From the NCBI RefSeq assembly GCF_001540865.1, contig NC_033622.1, positions 8,134,584 through 8,198,583 of the forward strand: DNA of 64,000 nt. The letters run 5' to 3'. Position 1 is the first letter of the stretch; each line of letters begins with the position of its first letter. Source of the stretch: Ananas comosus (taxonomy: Eukaryota > Streptophyta > Magnoliopsida > Poales > Bromeliaceae). Position numbers and translations under genes: made by a program. The notes below the pieces were generated by a model that was given only the letters and a program-made list of their open reading frames with translations, ran no database searches and had not been told where the DNA came from. Of this stretch, positions 60,875 to 64,000 are shown one piece after another.

Positions 60875-61556
60875 GTAGTTTGTCTACTTTCTTGAAGTGT
60901 CCTCCATTGTCCGATACTACTTGCACCACAAATTTCTCATCAACCTCTTCTAGAACTTGCTCCAGTAATCCATATATGTATTCAACATCTTCAAATTGAC
61001 CGGTCGTATTTACTGACTTGTGGAAGACGGAAGATTACCTTGCCATTGCAGTCAATTAAGAAATTTATGTTGATAAATTTTGTCAGCCCTGTCCAAGCAT
61101 CACACATCAAGTTAACGCCATTCATCTCCTATTGATATTTGAAGTTTTTATCCATGCATTGATATCATTGACCTCCGTGTTAAGATATTTGTCGATGATC
61201 TCGAAAGGCTTTGGGGGTTCAAATCTTGGACCTCCTTTTGTACGACAGTGATCGTTGATCTATAATATGGATTGCTTGTTGCATGGGAAGGAATATGACT
61301 GAGGAGAAAAAACTTCGATATTGCTCGACCAATTTTGCCTTTTTTATTTTTATTTTAGCCTTGTATCTATGCGTGATTGTTCAGCATTTGGGTAGGGAAA
61401 TGTTATTAGGTCTATATCTATAATATTTGGAGCTTTTCCACTTTTTTCTTTTGGCCCATTTTAAATCTGTCGAACATGTGGCCAACAGAACTATTTCGAG
61501 CTAAACCTTATGGTGCATAACCAGATTCGGACCACAATTGGCATCAAACTGAGAGG

Positions 61557-62082
61557 GCCCAAATTGTGCTCTATGTTGTTGGACTTCATCTTGCTTCCAT
61601 CTTTCTTGTAGAGATCTTCCATGGCAGCTTTAGTATCAAAATTTGCCCAAATTGTGCTCTATGTTGTTGGACTTCATCTTGCTTCCATCTTTCTTGTAGA
61701 GATCTTCCATGGCAGCTTTAGTATCAAAATTTGCCCAAATTGTGCTCTATGTTGTTGGACTTCATCTTGCTTCCATCTTTCTTGTAGAGATCTTCCATGG
61801 CAGCTTTAGTATCAAAATTTGCCCAAATTGTGCTCTATGTTGTTGGACTTCATCTTGCTTCCATCTTTCTTGTAGAGATCTTCCATGGCAGCTTTAGTAT
61901 CAAAATTTGCCCAAATTGTGCTCTATGTTGTTGGACTTCATCTTGCTTCCATCTTTCTTGTAGAGATCTTCCATGGCAGCTTTAGTATCAAAATTTGCCC
62001 AAATTGTGCTCTATGTTGTTGGACTTCATCTTGCTTCCATCTTTCTTGTAGAGATCTTCCATGGCTGCTTTAGTATCAAAAT
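61557..62082. repeat. 88-bp tandem array, about six copies
   Basis: GCCCAAATTGTGCTC recurs at 61557, 61645, 61733, 61821, 61909 and 61997 with almost no differences. The unit is part of the transposase reading frame on the - strand. Because 88 is not a multiple of 3, each extra copy shifts the frame. Confidence 0.95.
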
Positions 62083-62335
62083 CCAATTCATCACCTATAT
62101 CTTTATATAGGTCAACATCAGCCGTTCGTTTATCTAGTTCATCTTGATTGTCCTTTGCTTTCGTTTTTGCTGTCTTTGTTGATTCTAATTCAATTTTCAT
62201 TGCATGTCTTATCTCATAAGGAACTTTAGGGCATTTGGTTACTCCAGAAAAACCGCCAGCGACATGTTTCTTTAGGTGAGTGAAACCTTTACCCATTCTG
62301 ACCATTTTACAATAATTACACTTTCAATGAAATTT

Positions 62336-62811
62336 ATTCCCACCTACTACTTGTCCGTGCTGCCAACCATAATCCTCTATTCTCTTCTAGTCTTAGGTGG
62401 CACAATGATCTACACAATATTTTTACATGAAGACAAGTATTGTAAAAGAAAATTAGAAAAAGGACTACATGATAAGAAAATTGTCTATCAACTTTGAAAA
62501 TTCTTTGATTTTATCTTTTCCTTTTTCAAATTTTTAAAAATTATAAGTATAAAATAATAGAAAATTATATTTTTTTTCCTCAAATTTTATGAAAATTTGC
62601 AAGATCCATATATTGATTCGACGAGGATCGTACAATGACTAGAGCAACTAGAATAAAACCGTTACAGCGATAATTTCTTTATATATTTATTAAAAATTTG
62701 GACAAAATAATTTTTTTGTCATAATTTTGAGAAAAATTGGGAGAATTGATTAACTTCAAAAATTCTTTTGATTTTACCTTTCTTTTCTTAAAATTTTTAA
62801 CAAAGGGTTAA
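62336..62811. other. Upstream DNA of the hAT element
   Basis: AT-rich. 62500-62800 matches, inverted, parts of 23640-24000 inside the non-autonomous element at 21982-24316, and also resembles 63600-63700. Confidence 0.5.
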
Positions 62812-63577
62812 TTGCATATAGCTCCCTGTAAACATCGCGGATTGCAAATATATCTCTGCAAAGTTCAACTTTCTTATGTTAACCCTACAAAAGTCTTGTG
62901 ATATTCATATTTGTCTCTTTGGTTTGTTACCGTTTTAGAGAATTGTTTATTTTTTAATAGCAGATAAGTGAAATGTCAATTTTGCCATCACAAATATGTT
63001 CCTATAAAAGCCCTAACTACTATAATCGTGCAGAAATGGCCCCCCAAAAAAATTTTCAATGGTTATCTTCTTTCTCATCTTCTTCCTCTTTAAAACTCAA
63101 CCTAATCTACCATTGTTGCAACTTATTCTCTCGCTCATTTTCTTCCAAACCACTGTTTTTGAGCAAAATAAGAAAAAATCATATAGGAAATTGAATGGCG
63201 AAGCAACATGCGTTCGATTTGGCGAAGCAACATGCGTCGTGGATGAATGAGGATGGAGAAAATTTAGTTATGTGTTCGAAACTAGCATGAAGGAGAGAGA
63301 GAAGAGGAAGAAGAGGAATTCCCATTGCTAGGGTTTTGATTGAGAGAAGGTATAATATAAGAGGGGTAAAAATGTTAATTTACCTCATTGACTAATTTGG
63401 GTTAAGTATTTTATCTATGATTAACTAAAATTTTCTAACGAATCCTAACGGCAGGGGCATATTTGAATTTTGAAAACATCAGGACTTTTGCAGGGACAAT
63501 ATAAGAAAGTTGAATTTTGTAGGGATATATTTATAATTCGTTATGTTTACAGAGAGCTGTATGCAATTAACCCAAAA
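62812..63577. mobile_element. MITE with GGGTTAATTGCA ends
   Basis: Terminal inverted repeats GGGTTAATTGCATATAGCTC and GAGCTGTATGCAATTAACCC extend about 30 bp. The TSD is not clear in the A-rich flanks. Such ends are common in plant MULE-like MITEs, but class is uncertain without a TSD. Confidence 0.75.
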
Positions 63578-64000
63578 AAATATATAAAATACAAAATTAG
63601 AGAATCATTTTTTCTCTATATTTTAACGAGCATTTGCAAGATTGATCTATATTGCTTTGACGAGGGATCACATGATAATTAGGTTAAGTAAAATAGGACC
63701 GCAGTTCCTTCAATTTCTCCTTCCATTTTGAATCTTTTAAAACTATTTATCAAAGATTTGAACTTTGAAGAAAATTATTTTTTTCAGTAAAATTTTTAAG
63801 ATCTATCCATGAAGTTTTGACAATAAATTATATAACAAAAAATTAAGTAAATTTAAGTATCAATTGATTTAATTTAGTTTTTGATTTTTTCAGTATTTTT
63901 AATTTTCTAAACCAAAAAGCCGAATTTGCAAAGTTGAGAATATTTTTGTCGCAAATCTCATATAAAATACTAGATCTATCCAAAATAATTAAAAATTTGA
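63578..64000. other. Further hAT upstream DNA
   Basis: Homologous, in inverted orientation, to 23590-23960 (for example GTATCAATTG, TTTAATTTAGTTTTT, and the final CCAAAATAATTAAAAA). It therefore probably belongs to the hAT element whose outer end lies beyond the window. Confidence 0.55.

Larger units (their letters stand above)
59300..62335 (-). pseudogene. hAT transposase pseudogene (BED zinc finger, DUF659-like)
   Basis: Read from high to low coordinates. A BED-type zinc finger (CNYCK, then HLKKH and KCPKVPYEIRHAM) lies near 62310-62200. A DUF659-like core near 61250-60890 has NAWIKTSN, LMCDAW- and VVSDNGGHFKK-like pieces in shifting frames. GRELARPGIRRFATNF follows near 59980-59930, then MFASNEWQTSCYAS and WDYVEEIVETVKQLY at 59902-59570, and a tail LKFDDVLMKALLNVINRLER near 59440-59370. 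It is broken by stops and frameshifts, by an inserted MULE MITE and by an 88-bp tandem array. Neither transposon end is certain. Confidence 0.85.

Noticed and set aside
61621..62073. Repeated 62-residue + strand frame with hydrophobic stretches
   Set aside because: It is the antisense of the duplicated transposase segment; the coding sense is the - strand.
61557..62082. Array that might look like CRISPR
   Set aside because: Units are continuous 88-bp tandem copies with no spacers, in a plant transposase pseudogene.
58362..64000. Remaining REV1 exons
   Set aside because: No segment on the + strand encodes the expected continuation of the polymerase domain with splice sites; the next exon must be beyond 64000.

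Overview
The window is plant nuclear DNA, most likely from a monocot. It holds one recognisable host gene, on the + strand, buried in transposable elements. The gene encodes REV1, the Y-family translesion polymerase (deoxycytidyl transferase). Twelve exons can be joined with consistent splice phases from the start codon at 10919 to 58361, giving the first 589 residues: the BRCT domain, the REV1-specific SRLH loop and the polymerase active site. The rest of the polymerase domain and the C-terminal domain lie beyond position 64000. Monocot origin is inferred from the wording of the REV1 protein and the LTR types; pineapple or a relative is only a guess. No bacterial-type operon, rRNA or tRNA gene was seen.

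Layout. 1-10800 is upstream DNA made of nested LTR retrotransposons: the start of a Ty3/gypsy element on the - strand with a 2.45-kb LTR, an older LTR split by a 1.2-kb solo LTR, a 4.0-kb LTR, and a MULE-type palindrome-rich repeat that stops about 118 bp before the REV1 ATG. 10919-18518 holds exons 1-9; intron 2 carries a decayed gypsy element. Intron 9 (16.3 kb) contains a 2.46-kb solo LTR with target-site duplication (TSD) TACTC, nested hAT-type elements, and a non-autonomous LTR element with an orphan ORF that is itself split by a 4.27-kb solo LTR (TSD ACTTT). Intron 10 (10.5 kb) contains a cluster of six MITEs each bounded by (TA)n microsatellite, plus hAT MITEs with 8-bp TSDs. Intron 11 (12.6 kb) contains a seventh TA-type MITE, a young but defective Ty1/copia element with 230-bp LTRs, and two head-to-head LTR fragments. 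Intron 12 runs off the window and holds a dead hAT transposase, split by a MULE MITE with a perfect 9-bp TSD and damaged by an 88-bp tandem array.

The most unusual pattern is repeated use of short palindromes at fixed places in unrelated elements. The TA-microsatellite MITEs carry subterminal hairpins whose stems differ in sequence between elements while staying self-complementary. Several LTR families carry arrays of short palindromes just upstream of the TATA box, and one such motif, GGGACCGGTCCC, is shared by different LTR families. The MULE MITEs are built around a GGTGAATNATTCACC-type palindrome.

All exon joins, element boundaries and TSDs were read by eye. Element family names are inferences from ends, TSD length and motifs.
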